Notes: a model not told the origin generated them from the sequence alone. A stretch of DNA of 64,000 bases from JANMJD01 sp963828405 (GCA_963828405.1 CAWHEG010000031.1:3348001-3412000); one strand, 5' to 3'; counted from the first letter of the stretch, positions 45,634 through 53,933 are shown. Program-made: numbers and translations.

Positions 45634-45944
45634 GATCGGCCTCCCTTGGGTCTGGTGGAGGCGTTCAGCCGGTCGAGCAGTGCGTCCTGGCGTCGTTCGA
45701 GCTCGACGATCGACGCCTCGAGGTGCTGGCGGCGCCGGGCATGGGTGTCGGCGTGGCGCTTGGACCGGCGCGCTTCGACCCCGTCGAACAGCGGGGTGTC
45801 GGAGACGATCGCCCGGGTCTGGGCGTCGTCGGCGTCGTCGGCGAGCGACGGGATCTGCTCGCGCAGCACGGCCAGCTCCCCCTTGACGGCGCGCAGCTGC
45901 TTGCTCACGCCGGTCAACCGTCGCCGCACGAGCCAGTTCGACAT
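45630..45944 (-). CDS. Small coiled-coil protein, unknown
   Basis: A 104-residue, strongly charged helical protein with heptad-like repeats in two segments (about 11-35 and about 70-97, ARRRQHLEASIVELERRQDA). It has no membrane segment, Cys or known motif. The stop overlaps the ANTAR regulator start (GTGA), so they are co-translated and probably act together. It is divergent from the gene starting at 46025, with about 80 bases between. Confidence 0.75.
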   Translation of the reverse strand: MSNWLVRRRLTGVSKQLRAVKGELAVLREQIPSLADDADDAQTRAIVSDTPLFDGVEARRSKRHADTHARRRQHLEASIVELERRQDALLDRLNASTRPKGGRS

Positions 45945-46024
45945 CGCCCGCAGTGTAGAGGACGGCCCCCACCCGCCCCCGCCCTCCCCCGCCGTCGGGC
46001 CGCCGGCGGCGTAGGGTTCGGGTC

Positions 46025-46780
46025 ATGACAACGGGTCCGGTCCCCACCGGCAGCCTTGGCGGCATCGCCCGGCGACTCACCCAACGTGCCCGCGAGTCGG
46101 CCCGCGTGCTGCGCGAGGAGTTCGACAAGGGGGCACGGGGCGAGTCCGACGGACCGACGCCGGTGCTCTGGGATCGTCCGACGTTCGAGCACCTCAAGTC
46201 CGTGCTGCGCGCCAACCGCGCCCCGGCTCCGACCGCAACGCCGAGCGGGCCGACCGGCGAACCTCCTGGGCCGGACACCCCCGGGGCGTTGTCCGACGAG
46301 GCGGCGGCCGACGAGGTCTCGATGGTCCTCGAACGGATCGACTGGCGGGGCGTGACGACGGCTGCTGCCGCGGCCGATCGTGCGTCGGATGTCGCCGAGC
46401 GTCTCCGGTCGCTGGCCGGGGAGGTGGACTGGGAACGGATGAGGCCGGTCGCCGGCAAGGTGGCCACCGCGCTCGTCGCCGCCGCCGCCACCGGCCATCT
46501 CGGGCGACTCTCGGGCACGACCGCCCAGGCCGTGGCTCGGGCGATCAACGGCGACCAGGCCGTGGGCGAGGCCGCCGCCTCGATCATCTCCCGGCGCCCC
46601 GGTGGCGCGGCTGCTGCAGAGGTGATGAAGAGCTACCTCGGCGACCGACCCAAGCAGCCGGAGGTGCAGGCGCTGCGGCCGCCGGGTGAGCCGGTCGGGA
46701 CCGACGGGATCGAGGTCATCCCTCCGGGGGGCTTCGAGGCTCGGCTCGCCGAGCTGCGCGACCTCGCCGGGGGGCGCTGA
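46025..46780 (+). CDS. Conserved-looking protein of unknown function
   Basis: A 251-residue protein. It has a basic helical N-terminus (about 10-35), a Pro/Gly/Ala-rich linker (about 65-90), and an Ala-rich helical part (about 90-190, for example KVATALVAAAATGHLGRLSG). The C-terminal tail contains PPGGFEARLAELRDLAGG. No signal peptide; whether the hydrophobic stretch enters a membrane is uncertain. I do not recognise a family. It is transcribed away from the coiled-coil/ANTAR/polA group and towards the tRNA gene. Confidence 0.65.
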   Translation: MTTGPVPTGSLGGIARRLTQRARESARVLREEFDKGARGESDGPTPVLWDRPTFEHLKSVLRANRAPAPTATPSGPTGEPPGPDTPGALSDEAAADEVSMVLERIDWRGVTTAAAAADRASDVAERLRSLAGEVDWERMRPVAGKVATALVAAAATGHLGRLSGTTAQAVARAINGDQAVGEAAASIISRRPGGAAAAEVMKSYLGDRPKQPEVQALRPPGEPVGTDGIEVIPPGGFEARLAELRDLAGGR

Positions 46781-46862
46781 ACCGCCCGGCGGACCCGCTG
46801 GCGGGTGGCCCGTGCGCACTGACGACCGGACGACCGGACCGTCGGACGTGTGCCGACGAATG

Positions 46863-46945
46863 TGCCCGAGGTGGGATTCGAACCCACACGCCCTTTCGGA
46901 CGGCGGATTTTGAGTCCGCTGCGTCTGCCATTCCGCCACTCGGGC
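46863..46945 (-). tRNA. tRNA-Leu (anticodon CAA)
   Basis: An 83-base tRNA. The acceptor arm pairs GCCCGAG (5') with CTCGGGC (3'), with discriminator A. The anticodon stem-loop GCGGA-CTCAAAA-TCCGC places CAA at 34-36, reading the UUG Leu codon. A long variable arm, as expected for Leu, and a T-loop with GTTCGAATC are present. The CCA end is not encoded. A short CGTCGG/CCGACG hairpin at 46840-46858 lies just downstream and may end the transcript. Confidence 0.96.
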
Positions 46946-47173
46946 CCGAGTGTGCGCCTGGCAGGATACATCGCGCAGCGGTCACCCACGCCCACATCGA
47001 CGGACACCCGCGGACGGCCGTGAGCAGGTGCGCAGACACCACGACGTTACCCGCGGTAGTACGTGGAGGCTCCAGCGAACCGTCTAGCCTGGGCCGAGGG
47101 TACGTGTCGCTCGCGTCCGCACCCCGATCATGAGCCGCCGATCACGAGTGCCACGAGGGGATCTCCGACCACC
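46946..47173 (+). promoter_or_regulatory. Promoter region of the fatty-acid synthesis operon
   Basis: 228 bases between the tRNA gene and fabD. TAGCCT at 47085-47090 (84 bases before the fabD ATG) fits the TANNNT -10 pattern of actinobacterial housekeeping promoters; no clear -35 hexamer is present about 17 bases upstream. The same hexamer precedes uvrA and gap. I see no coding frame in this stretch. Confidence 0.35.
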
Positions 47174-48349
47174 ATGCTTGCCTTCACCTTTCCCGGTCAG
47201 GGATCGCAACGGCCGGGCATGGGGCGTCCGTGGGTCGACCACGACAGCTGGGAACTGGTCGTCGAGGCGTCCGAGATCGCCGGACGCGACGTCGCCCACC
47301 TGATGCTGGATGCCGACGCCGAGGAGCTCAAGGACACCCGCAACGCCCAGCTGATGACCTTCGTCTCGAGCCTGATGGTCCTCGACGCCGTGGAGCGGCT
47401 CGGGATCGAGCCGAGCTTCTGTGCCGGCCACAGCCTGGGCGAGTACACGGCGCTCACCGCGTCGGGCGCCCTGTCGTTCGACGAAGGGGTCAGGCTGGTG
47501 GTCGAACGGGCCGAGGCGATGCACGACGCCGGCCTCGACAACCCGGGCACGATGGCCGCGGTGCTCGGGCTCGACGACGACCAGGTCGAGGTCGCCTGCC
47601 GGCGTGCCGACAGCGACGTCTGGGTGGCGAACTTCAACGCTCCGGGCCAGATCGTGATCGCCGGATCGCCCGATGGTGTGGCCCGGGCCGGCGACCAGGC
47701 GCGGCAGCTCGGCGCCAAGAAGGTCATGCCCCTGCAGGTCGCCGGGGCGTTCCACACTCCGTTCATGTCGGGCGCGCGCGATCGTCTGCGCAAGGCGATC
47801 GCCGAGGCCCATCCCCGCGACACCGACGTGCCGGTGGTCTCCAACGTCGACGCCATAGCCCACAACCGGGGCAACGAGTGGGCCAGTCTGCTCTCGGCCC
47901 AGCTGACCAGTCCGGTGCGCTGGAAGCACTGCCTGCTGACCCTCGAGGCGGCCGGTGTGACGGAGTACGCCGAACTGGGCCCGGGCGGGGTGCTCACAGG
48001 GATGGCCAAGCGCACCGTCGACGCGGCGCGGACGATCTCGGTGGCGACTCCCGAGGACCTCAACAAGCTGCTCGACTGGGTCGCCGCCGCCCGCCCGATG
48101 ATCCCCGCCGTCCACGAGGGTGAGCACCTCTTCGCCTCCGAGCGCATCGTGGTCAGCCCGGCCGCCGGGATCTTCGCCCCGTCGGCGACGATCGTCAACG
48201 GCAGCCGGATCGAGGTCGGCGACGTGCTCGGGCTGGTCGGCGACGACGAGGTCCGCTCCCCCTTCGCCGGTGTGATCGAGAGCTTCATCGCCCTCGCCGG
48301 GGAACGCATCACCCCTCGTCAACCCATCGCCTGGCTGAGGACGGCCTGA
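47174..48349 (+). CDS. fabD: Malonyl-CoA:ACP transacylase fused to a biotinyl/lipoyl-like domain
   Basis: A 391-residue protein. Residues 1-305 are a full FabD: FPGQGSQ near the start, Ser87 in the nucleophile elbow GHSLGE, and His194 in GAFHTPFM. It loads malonyl groups on acyl-carrier protein for fatty-acid elongation. Residues about 320-391 are extra: a barrel-sandwich pattern like a biotin or lipoyl carrier domain (VVSPAAGIFA, then VEVGD-like IEVGDVLGLVG, RSPFAGVIES, ERITPRQPIAWL). The modifiable Lys is replaced, so it is probably a structural or docking domain. ATG 47174 fits the family start. First gene of fabD-fabH-fabG-acpP-fabF. Confidence 0.93.
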   Translation: MLAFTFPGQGSQRPGMGRPWVDHDSWELVVEASEIAGRDVAHLMLDADAEELKDTRNAQLMTFVSSLMVLDAVERLGIEPSFCAGHSLGEYTALTASGALSFDEGVRLVVERAEAMHDAGLDNPGTMAAVLGLDDDQVEVACRRADSDVWVANFNAPGQIVIAGSPDGVARAGDQARQLGAKKVMPLQVAGAFHTPFMSGARDRLRKAIAEAHPRDTDVPVVSNVDAIAHNRGNEWASLLSAQLTSPVRWKHCLLTLEAAGVTEYAELGPGGVLTGMAKRTVDAARTISVATPEDLNKLLDWVAAARPMIPAVHEGEHLFASERIVVSPAAGIFAPSATIVNGSRIEVGDVLGLVGDDEVRSPFAGVIESFIALAGERITPRQPIAWLRTA

Positions 48350-48350
48350 G

Positions 48351-49307
48351 ATGCCCACGATCCCACCCGGCCTGACCGGTGGCGTGATCACCGGTTGGGG
48401 GTCGGCGCTGCCGCTGAAGATCGTCACCAACCACGATCTCGCCCTGACGATGGACACCTCCGACCTCTGGATCCGCGACCGCACCGGCATCCACGAGCGC
48501 CGCGTCGGCGGCACGACCGCCGGGCTCTCGATCGAGTCCGGTCGTCTGGCGATCGAGATGGCCGGCGTCGACCCGGCCACGATCGACGGCCTCGTGCTCG
48601 CCACCACGACCCCGGATCGCACCGTCCCCGCCACGTCGGCGACCGTGGCCTACGAGCTGGGCCTGAGCTGCGGGGCGTTCGACGTCAATGCCGCCTGCTC
48701 GGGATTCGTCTACGCCCTGGTCATGGCCCACGGGATGATCGCCATGGGGGCCCGCCGGCTGCTGGTCATCGGCACCGACACCCTCGCCCGGATCACCGAC
48801 TGGAACGACCGCAACACGGCGATCCTGTTCGCCGACGGGTCCGGTGCCGTCGTCCTCGAAGCCGTCGACGGGCCGGGCCAGCTGCTCGGGTGGGATCTCG
48901 ATGCCGACGGCTCGGCCGAGCGGTTCCTCTACGCCGAGCACGGCGGTCACATCCAGATGGACGGCAAGGAGGTCTTCCGGCGCGCCGTGCGGATCATGGT
49001 CGACTCGGCCCAGAAGTCGATGGCCGCCGCCGGGCTCACCGCCGACGATCTGGCGCTCGTCGTGCCCCATCAGGCGAACATGCGGATCATCGAGGCGGCC
49101 TGCCAGCGGCTGGGGATCCCGATGGAGCGGGCGGTCACCGTGCTGCACTACACCGGCAACACCTCGTCGGCATCGATCCCCCTGGCGCTCGTCGATGCCC
49201 TCGACGGCGGACGCGTCCACCCGGGCGACCACGTCCTGCTCGTCGGCTTCGGTGCCGGCATGACCGCGGCGAGCGCCGTGCTGCGCTGGGGAGGCGTGCT
49301 GCGGTGA
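48351..49307 (+). CDS. fabH: 3-oxoacyl-ACP synthase III
   Basis: A 318-residue condensing enzyme that starts fatty-acid synthesis by joining an acyl-CoA to malonyl-ACP. The Cys-His-Asn triad is complete: Cys116 in NAACSGF, His240 in VVPHQANMR and Asn270 in YTGNTSSAS. ATG 48351 starts one base after the fabD stop. Its stop overlaps the fabG GTG (GTGA). Substrate choice (acetyl versus branched acyl-CoA) cannot be read from these motifs. Confidence 0.96.
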   Translation: MPTIPPGLTGGVITGWGSALPLKIVTNHDLALTMDTSDLWIRDRTGIHERRVGGTTAGLSIESGRLAIEMAGVDPATIDGLVLATTTPDRTVPATSATVAYELGLSCGAFDVNAACSGFVYALVMAHGMIAMGARRLLVIGTDTLARITDWNDRNTAILFADGSGAVVLEAVDGPGQLLGWDLDADGSAERFLYAEHGGHIQMDGKEVFRRAVRIMVDSAQKSMAAAGLTADDLALVVPHQANMRIIEAACQRLGIPMERAVTVLHYTGNTSSASIPLALVDALDGGRVHPGDHVLLVGFGAGMTAASAVLRWGGVLR

Positions 49308-50011
49308 CGGCACGAACCGTGCTCATCACCGGTGGATCGAGGGGCATCGGGCTGGCTTGCGCGCGCCGCTTCACGGCACTCGGCGACCGGGTGGCTGTCA
49401 CCTATCGCGGCTCGGAACCCCCCGGGGGCCTGTTCGCCGTGAAGTGCGACGTGACCTCGGCCTCCGAGGTGGACGCCGCCTTCTCGGCGGTCGAGGCCGA
49501 GTTCGGCCCGGTCGAGGTGCTCGTCTCCAACGCCGGGATGGCCCGGGACATGTTGCTGCTGCGGATGGGCGAGGACGACTTCACCGCGGTCATCGACGCC
49601 AACCTGACGGCGGCCTACCGGGTGGCCAAGCGCGCCGCCCAGGGAATGCTCCGGGCCCGGTCCGGACGGATCGTGTTCATGTCATCGGTGGTCGGCATGC
49701 TCGGGTCCGCCGGCCAGGCCAACTACGCGGCGTCCAAGGCCGGTCTCGTCGGGCTGGCTCGATCGCTCGCCCGCGAGCTCGGCTCGCGCAGTATCACGGT
49801 CAACGTCGTCGCCCCCGGCCCGGTCGAGACCGACATGACGGCTGCGTTGGGCGACAAGCGACTCGCCGAACTGACCTCCGCCGTCCCGCTCGGGCGGATG
49901 GCCACGCCCGATGAGATCGCCGGGGTCGTAGCCTTTCTCGCATCATCCGATGCCGCATACATCACGGGCGCCGTCATCCCCGTCGATGGCGGGCTCGGCA
50001 TGGGACATTGA
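49304..50011 (+). CDS. fabG: 3-oxoacyl-ACP reductase (SDR family)
   Basis: A 235-residue NADPH-dependent reductase for the first reduction of each elongation cycle. Nucleotide-binding TGGSRGIG is at about 9-16, SNAG near 76, and the catalytic set Ser128, Tyr141 and Lys145 (NYAASKAG). The end VPVDGG-type (VIPVDGGLGMGH) is typical. GTG 49304 overlaps fabH's stop, so the start is fixed by coupling. It lies within the fab operon, supporting FabG over the many other SDRs. Confidence 0.94.
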   Translation: MTARTVLITGGSRGIGLACARRFTALGDRVAVTYRGSEPPGGLFAVKCDVTSASEVDAAFSAVEAEFGPVEVLVSNAGMARDMLLLRMGEDDFTAVIDANLTAAYRVAKRAAQGMLRARSGRIVFMSSVVGMLGSAGQANYAASKAGLVGLARSLARELGSRSITVNVVAPGPVETDMTAALGDKRLAELTSAVPLGRMATPDEIAGVVAFLASSDAAYITGAVIPVDGGLGMGH

Positions 50012-50057
50012 CCGCCCACCACCACCCGAAACACCAGTCCGAATCAAGGAGTCACCC

Positions 50058-50294
50058 GTGGACCAAGAGCTGTTTGCCCGCTTCCGTAAGTGTGCCATCG
50101 ACGTGCTGAGCGTCGAGGGCGACAAGATCGTCCCCGAGGCGAAGTTCGCCGACGACCTCGACGCCGACAGCCTCGACCTCGTCGAGCTCGTCATGGCCCT
50201 CGAGGAGGAGTTCGGCGTCGAGGTCCCCGAGGACGAGCTCGATGGCATCGAGACCGTCGGTCAGGCGTACGACCTGGTCGTCAACAAGCTCTGA
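50058..50294 (+). CDS. acpP: Acyl carrier protein
   Basis: A 78-residue acidic carrier protein. The phosphopantetheine attachment site is Ser in DADSLDLVEL (about Ser38). It has AAGGAG upstream of GTG 50058, which fixes the start. It carries growing acyl chains between FabD, FabH, FabG, FabZ and FabF. Its stop overlaps the fabF ATG (TGATG). Confidence 0.97.
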   Translation: MDQELFARFRKCAIDVLSVEGDKIVPEAKFADDLDADSLDLVELVMALEEEFGVEVPEDELDGIETVGQAYDLVVNKL

Positions 50295-51475
50295 TGCAGG
50301 GCGCTGGCCGCCGGGTCGTCGTCACCGGCTACGGCGTCGTTGCCCCCTGCGGGATCGGCAAGGACGCATTCTGGAACGGTCTGCTCGGCCCGGCATGGGT
50401 GAGCGGGGCCGTCACGCGGATCGCCGACTGGGATCCGAGCCCATGGTTCGACAGCCCGAAGGACGCCCGCCGGGCCGACCCGGTGCAACAGTTCGCGCTG
50501 GCCGCCGCCGCCGAGGCGTTGGCACAGGCCGGCGAGATCACCGCCGACCCCGGCCGCAAGGGTGTGATCTACGGCACCGGAGTAGGCGGCATCGGCACGC
50601 TCGAGGAGCAGATCGAGATCAGGCTCGGCAAGGGTGAACGCCGGGTATCGCCGTTCCTCGTGCCGATGATGATGCCCAATGCCGCCGGGGCGGCGATCTC
50701 GATGCGCTATGGCCACCAGGGACCGAACGAGACGATCTGCACGGCGTGCGCCGCCTCGACCCATGCGATCGGGTACGCCGCCCGGATGATCGCCTGGGGT
50801 CTGGCCGACGTGGTCATCTCGGGAGGTTCCGAGGCGGCGGCCACACCCAGCTCGATCGCCGGCTTCGGGAACATGACTGCGCTGTCGTCATCGGGACGCT
50901 CCATGCCCTTCGACGCCAAACGCGACGGGTTCGTCCTCGGCGAGGGCGCCGGTGTGCTCGTCCTCGAAGAACGCGAGATGGCTCTCGCCCGCGGGGCGAC
51001 GATCCTCGGCGAGATCCTCGGGGCGGCCAGCAACGCGGATGCTCACCACATCACTGCGCCGTCCCCCGGCGGGACCGGGGCGATCATCTGCATGGAACTG
51101 GCCCTCGCCGATGCCGGGTTGTCGCCGGCCGACATCCGCCAGATCAACGCCCACGGCACCTCGACGCCGCTGAACGACGCCGCCGAAGCCGAGGCCGTGG
51201 GCAAGGTCTTCGGGCCAACGGGCCCCCCGATGGTCTCGATCAAGGGGGTGACGGGACACGCGCTCGGTGCCGCCGGGGCGCTCGAAGCGGTCGCCGTGCT
51301 GCTGTCGATCGAGCATCGCCTGATCCCGCCGACGGCCGGCACGACCCAGCTCGGGGACGGGATGACGATCGACCTGGTCACCGGTGCACCGCGCCCATGG
51401 GAACCGGGTCCGACACTGTCGAACAACTTCGGCTTCGGGGGCCACAACGGCTCGGTGATCATCGCCCCGGGGTGA
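50294..51475 (+). CDS. fabF: 3-oxoacyl-ACP synthase II
   Basis: A 393-residue elongating condensing enzyme. Active-site Cys152 lies in CTACAAS, His287 in NAHGTSTPLND, and Lys317 with His322 in SIKGVTGHALGAAG; the C-terminus has NNFGFGGHN. It extends acyl-ACP chains by two carbons. ATG 50294 shares its A with the acpP stop. Last gene of the plus-strand fab operon, followed by a GC-rich hairpin. Confidence 0.97.
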   Translation: MQGAGRRVVVTGYGVVAPCGIGKDAFWNGLLGPAWVSGAVTRIADWDPSPWFDSPKDARRADPVQQFALAAAAEALAQAGEITADPGRKGVIYGTGVGGIGTLEEQIEIRLGKGERRVSPFLVPMMMPNAAGAAISMRYGHQGPNETICTACAASTHAIGYAARMIAWGLADVVISGGSEAAATPSSIAGFGNMTALSSSGRSMPFDAKRDGFVLGEGAGVLVLEEREMALARGATILGEILGAASNADAHHITAPSPGGTGAIICMELALADAGLSPADIRQINAHGTSTPLNDAAEAEAVGKVFGPTGPPMVSIKGVTGHALGAAGALEAVAVLLSIEHRLIPPTAGTTQLGDGMTIDLVTGAPRPWEPGPTLSNNFGFGGHNGSVIIAPG

Positions 51476-51500
51476 CCCCGCCGGGCCGGGCCCGTCGGGG
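51476..51500. terminator. Hairpin terminator after fabF
   Basis: CCCCGCCGGGC (51476-51486) pairs with GCCCGTCGGGG (51490-51500) with one mismatch and a three-base loop, starting directly after the fabF stop codon. No T-tract. It probably ends the fab operon transcript and may also serve the convergent small gene ending at 51523. Confidence 0.6.
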
Positions 51501-51522
51501 TCCGTCGGCTGCACCACGACCG

Positions 51523-51774
51523 TCAGGCCGCGGCCGCCCAGCCCCGAGAGGTGGCGACCAGCGTGCACTCGGGGCACGGATGGCTGGACCGGACCGACCA
51601 GGCAGGCACGGCGTACCCGTGGGCGAGCGCCAGCTCGATGAGCCCGTCGTAGTCGCCCGGGTCGGCGCCGAGGGCGACGAGGTGATCGATGAGGTCGCCG
51701 TTCCAGTCGCAGGTCAGTGATGCATGGGCGACGTTGCTGTCGTACAGGTCGAGGATCACGTGGTGGTTGAGCAT
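51523..51774 (-). CDS. Small protein, unknown
   Basis: An 83-residue frame starting ATG 51774 (LNHHVILDLYDSN) with GGGGG just upstream. The sequence has acidic, mixed helix/strand character and a CPEC pair near the C-terminus (SSHPCPECTL) that could bind a metal. No known family. An in-frame ATG at 51825 would lengthen it across the stretch with hairpin-like sequence and is less likely. Convergent with fabF. Confidence 0.5.
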   Translation of the reverse strand: MLNHHVILDLYDSNVAHASLTCDWNGDLIDHLVALGADPGDYDGLIELALAHGYAVPAWSVRSSHPCPECTLVATSRGWAAAA

Positions 51775-51861
51775 GCCCCCATCATCACCAAGGGGTGCGT
51801 CAGAGATCCATGATGCATTCGGCACAACGCTGCACGCGCGAATCAGTCACCCGTTGTGGCA

Positions 51862-52290
51862 TCAACGGTCGACGAGGACGAAGAGCAGCTCACATTCGCA
51901 GGCGACGTGGCCGTTGAGCGTGGCCCGTCCCGTGCCGCGGCCGGCGCGCGCCGAGAGGCGGCCGAGGTCGGCGGAGAGCTCCAGGGTGTCCCCCGGCCCG
52001 ACCTGACGGCGGAACCTTGCCCCGTCGAGGCCGCCGAACAACGGCAGCTTGCCGGCGAAGCGCTCGTCGGCGAGCACGGCGATCGCGCCCACCTGGGCGA
52101 TCGCCTCGCACATCAGCACCCCCGGCAGCGTCGGGCGGCCGGGGAAGTGGCCGGGGAAGAACCATTCGTCGCCCGCCAGCGTCCACAGCCCGGCGGCCGA
52201 CACCCCGGGCACGAGCGCGGTCAGCGAGTCGACGAACAGGAACGGCGGCCGGTGCGCCAGCAGCGACGCGGGAGTGGGAAGAGCGGTCAC
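51862..52290 (-). CDS. fabZ: 3-hydroxyacyl-ACP dehydratase, FabZ-like
   Basis: A 142-residue hot-dog-fold protein with the FabZ hallmarks: His48 in FFPGHFPGRP and Glu62 in LPGVLMCEAIAQ, with the N-terminal HRPPFLFVD. It removes water in each elongation cycle. It is placed opposite the fab operon on the minus strand. GTG 52290 overlaps the bcp stop (GTGA), so it is coupled to the peroxiredoxin gene. Confidence 0.9.
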   Translation of the reverse strand: MTALPTPASLLAHRPPFLFVDSLTALVPGVSAAGLWTLAGDEWFFPGHFPGRPTLPGVLMCEAIAQVGAIAVLADERFAGKLPLFGGLDGARFRRQVGPGDTLELSADLGRLSARAGRGTGRATLNGHVACECELLFVLVDR

Positions 52291-52739
52291 GCGGCCAGTG
52301 CCTCGAGCAGGTGGACCGGGGTGTCCTTCGGGCTGATCTTGTACCACACCTGTTCGAGCCGACCGCCGGGACCGACGAGGAAGGCCGAGCGCACGATCCC
52401 CATCGACACCTTGCCGTACAGCTTCTTCTCCTGCCACACGCCGTACGCCTCGGCGACCGCGTGGTCGACGTCGGACAGCAGGCCGAACCCGAGGTCGTAC
52501 TTGTCGTGGAACCGGGCGAGCGCGGCCGGCTTGTCGGGGCTGATCCCGACGACGACCGTGTCGCCGATCCGCCCGAGGACGTCACGCAGGCCGCACGCCT
52601 GCTGGGTGCAACCAGGGGTGTCGGCGCGGGGGTAGAAGTAGACGAGCACCCGCCTCCCGGCCCGTGCGGCCAGCGAGAACGACTCGCCACGGTGGTCGGG
52701 CAGGGAGATGTCCGGGGCGGGGTCGCCGATCGCAAGCAC
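52287..52739 (-). CDS. bcp: Peroxiredoxin, bacterioferritin comigratory protein type
   Basis: A 150-residue thiol peroxidase (PrxQ/BCP). The peroxidatic Cys44 and probable resolving Cys49 are in ADTPGCTQQACG, with the Arg of the active site further on (IVRSAFLVG). It reduces hydrogen peroxide and organic hydroperoxides using thioredoxin-type donors. The start ATG 52739 fits the family. It leads a two-gene unit with fabZ. Confidence 0.95.
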   Translation of the reverse strand: MLAIGDPAPDISLPDHRGESFSLAARAGRRVLVYFYPRADTPGCTQQACGLRDVLGRIGDTVVVGISPDKPAALARFHDKYDLGFGLLSDVDHAVAEAYGVWQEKKLYGKVSMGIVRSAFLVGPGGRLEQVWYKISPKDTPVHLLEALAA

Positions 52740-52787
52740 GCCGTGACGTTAGCGCCGGCCGACAGGGCGGAGCGGCGACGATGCCGT

Positions 52788-52856
52788 GGACCTCGCCCGC
52801 AGCCGGGACCTCGCCCGCAGCGGGACCTCGCCCGCAGCCGGAGCTCGTCCTCAGCG
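52788..52856. repeat. Short tandem repeat (17-18 bp units)
   Basis: The unit GGACCTCGCCCGCAGCCG starts at 52788, 52806 (17 bases, one C fewer) and 52823, followed by a diverged copy (GAGCTCGTCCTCAGCG). It fills the gap between bcp and the next minus-strand gene and runs into that gene's 3' end (stop at 52851). It looks non-coding and may vary in copy number. Confidence 0.8.
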
Positions 52857-53198
52857 GGGACGCCGCCGCACCCCTTGGCCCAGGTACCCGGACCGGGATC
52901 GGGCGTGGGCGTGGTAGTGGTCGGGGATGTTGCGCATGTGGTCGTCGATGTAGAGGCCACCGTCGAACTCGAAATGACGCTCGGCGACGGTCACCAGGCG
53001 CTCGTGGAGCAACGACCTGACCTCGGGCCCGGGCAGCGGGTCGTGGTTGCGCCAGACGACCATCGGCACCGAACAGATCTCGCACTCGGCGATCCAGCAG
53101 TCCTCGTCCTGGTGGAACCACTCGGTCATCGGCGCTTCCTCGCACAGATCGCAGTCAGCGACCCGGACCCGCCCGGGGAGCCTCTCCCATGTCACCAT
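52851..53198 (-). CDS. Small zinc-binding protein with HxHxH motif, unknown
   Basis: A 115-residue protein. It has Cys pairs CDLC (Cys16/19) and CEIC (Cys39/42), which form a likely zinc site, then VPMVVWRNHDPLP and a strand-rich part. The C-terminal IPDHYHAHAR (His94, 96, 98) resembles the histidine-triad pattern of HIT-like proteins. Whether it is a hydrolase or only metal-binding cannot be told. ATG 53198 has GGG before it; the ORF can extend upstream but that part covers the terminator hairpin. No operon partner. Confidence 0.7.
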   Translation of the reverse strand: MVTWERLPGRVRVADCDLCEEAPMTEWFHQDEDCWIAECEICSVPMVVWRNHDPLPGPEVRSLLHERLVTVAERHFEFDGGLYIDDHMRNIPDHYHAHARSRSGYLGQGVRRRPR

Positions 53199-53243
53199 CC
53201 CATTCTTGCAAGGGGGGCGCTTCCCGAGGGAGTCCGCCGGACG

Positions 53244-53280
53244 CGACGATGGGAGGGCCTGGTCGGCCCTCCCATCGTCG
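53244..53280. terminator. Strong hairpin terminator after the fasciclin gene
   Basis: A perfect 16-bp stem (CGACGATGGGAGGGCC at 53244-53259 with its complement at 53265-53280) and a five-base loop. Read on the minus strand it lies 38 bases after the fasciclin gene's stop and before the zinc-protein gene. No T-tract, as for the other hairpin terminators in the window. Confidence 0.8.
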
Positions 53281-53317
53281 GTGTCCAGCAGATCGGGGTG
53301 CGGTTGCACCCTCGTGA

Positions 53318-53881
53318 TCAGAGTGCGGCGGGGTCGACGCCCGGGGGCAGGATCACGGCGTCGATGACGTGGATCACGCCGTTCGAGGCCATCACGTCCG
53401 TCGTCACGACGTTGGCGGCATCGATCTTGACGCCGCCGTCGGTGGAGATCGTGGCGTCACTCCCCTCGACGGTCTTCACGGCTCCGGCCTTCACGTCGGC
53501 GGCGAGCACCTTGCCGGCCACGACGTGGTAGGTGAGGATCTTGGCCAGCACGTCCTTGTTGGCCGGCAGCAGCAGCTTGTCGACCAGCCCGGCGGGCAGG
53601 GCGGCAAACGCGTCATCGGTCGGGGCGAAGACCGTGAACGGCCCGGCTCCCTTGAGGGTGTCGACCAGACCGGCTGCGCCGAGGGCGGCGGCCAACGTCT
53701 TGAACGAGCCGGCGGCAACCGCGGTGTCGACGATGTCGACGGCCGCAGCGGCGGCCGGTTCGGTGGCGGCGGGGGCGGCGGCCGCCGTCGTGGCCGGGGC
53801 GGACTCGCTGTCGGAGCCGCAGGCGGCCAGGATCAGCGAGCCGGCGACGGCAGTGGTGATGAGGATCTTGCGTCCACGCAT
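53318..53881 (-). CDS. Fasciclin (FAS1)-domain lipoprotein
   Basis: A 187-residue protein. The signal peptide ends in the lipobox LAAC (Cys21). An Ala/Thr-rich linker follows, then one FAS1 domain (about 50-187) with the H1 and H2 boxes GPFTVFAPTDDAFAALP and NGVIHVIDAVILP. FAS1 domains act in adhesion or cell-surface interactions. ATG 53881 is chosen over 53896 since TGGAG is correctly placed for it. Single gene between two terminating elements. Confidence 0.9.
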   Translation of the reverse strand: MRGRKILITTAVAGSLILAACGSDSESAPATTAAAAPAATEPAAAAAVDIVDTAVAAGSFKTLAAALGAAGLVDTLKGAGPFTVFAPTDDAFAALPAGLVDKLLLPANKDVLAKILTYHVVAGKVLAADVKAGAVKTVEGSDATISTDGGVKIDAANVVTTDVMASNGVIHVIDAVILPPGVDPAAL

Positions 53882-53933
53882 CGATCGGTACTCCATGTCT
53901 CAGGTTCGGGGCCGCCGGACGACGACCTCACAT

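Noticed and set aside
48395..50011. fabH and fabG read as one continuous fusion protein
   Set aside because: The frame of fabG is open upstream through fabH, but that part is antisense-like nonsense; a coupled GTG start for fabG explains the data.
51811..51864. Third full copy of the 48-bp hairpin element
   Set aside because: Only TTGTGGCATCA and GTCAC match well and the left arm has a six-base insertion; kept only as a possible degenerate copy.
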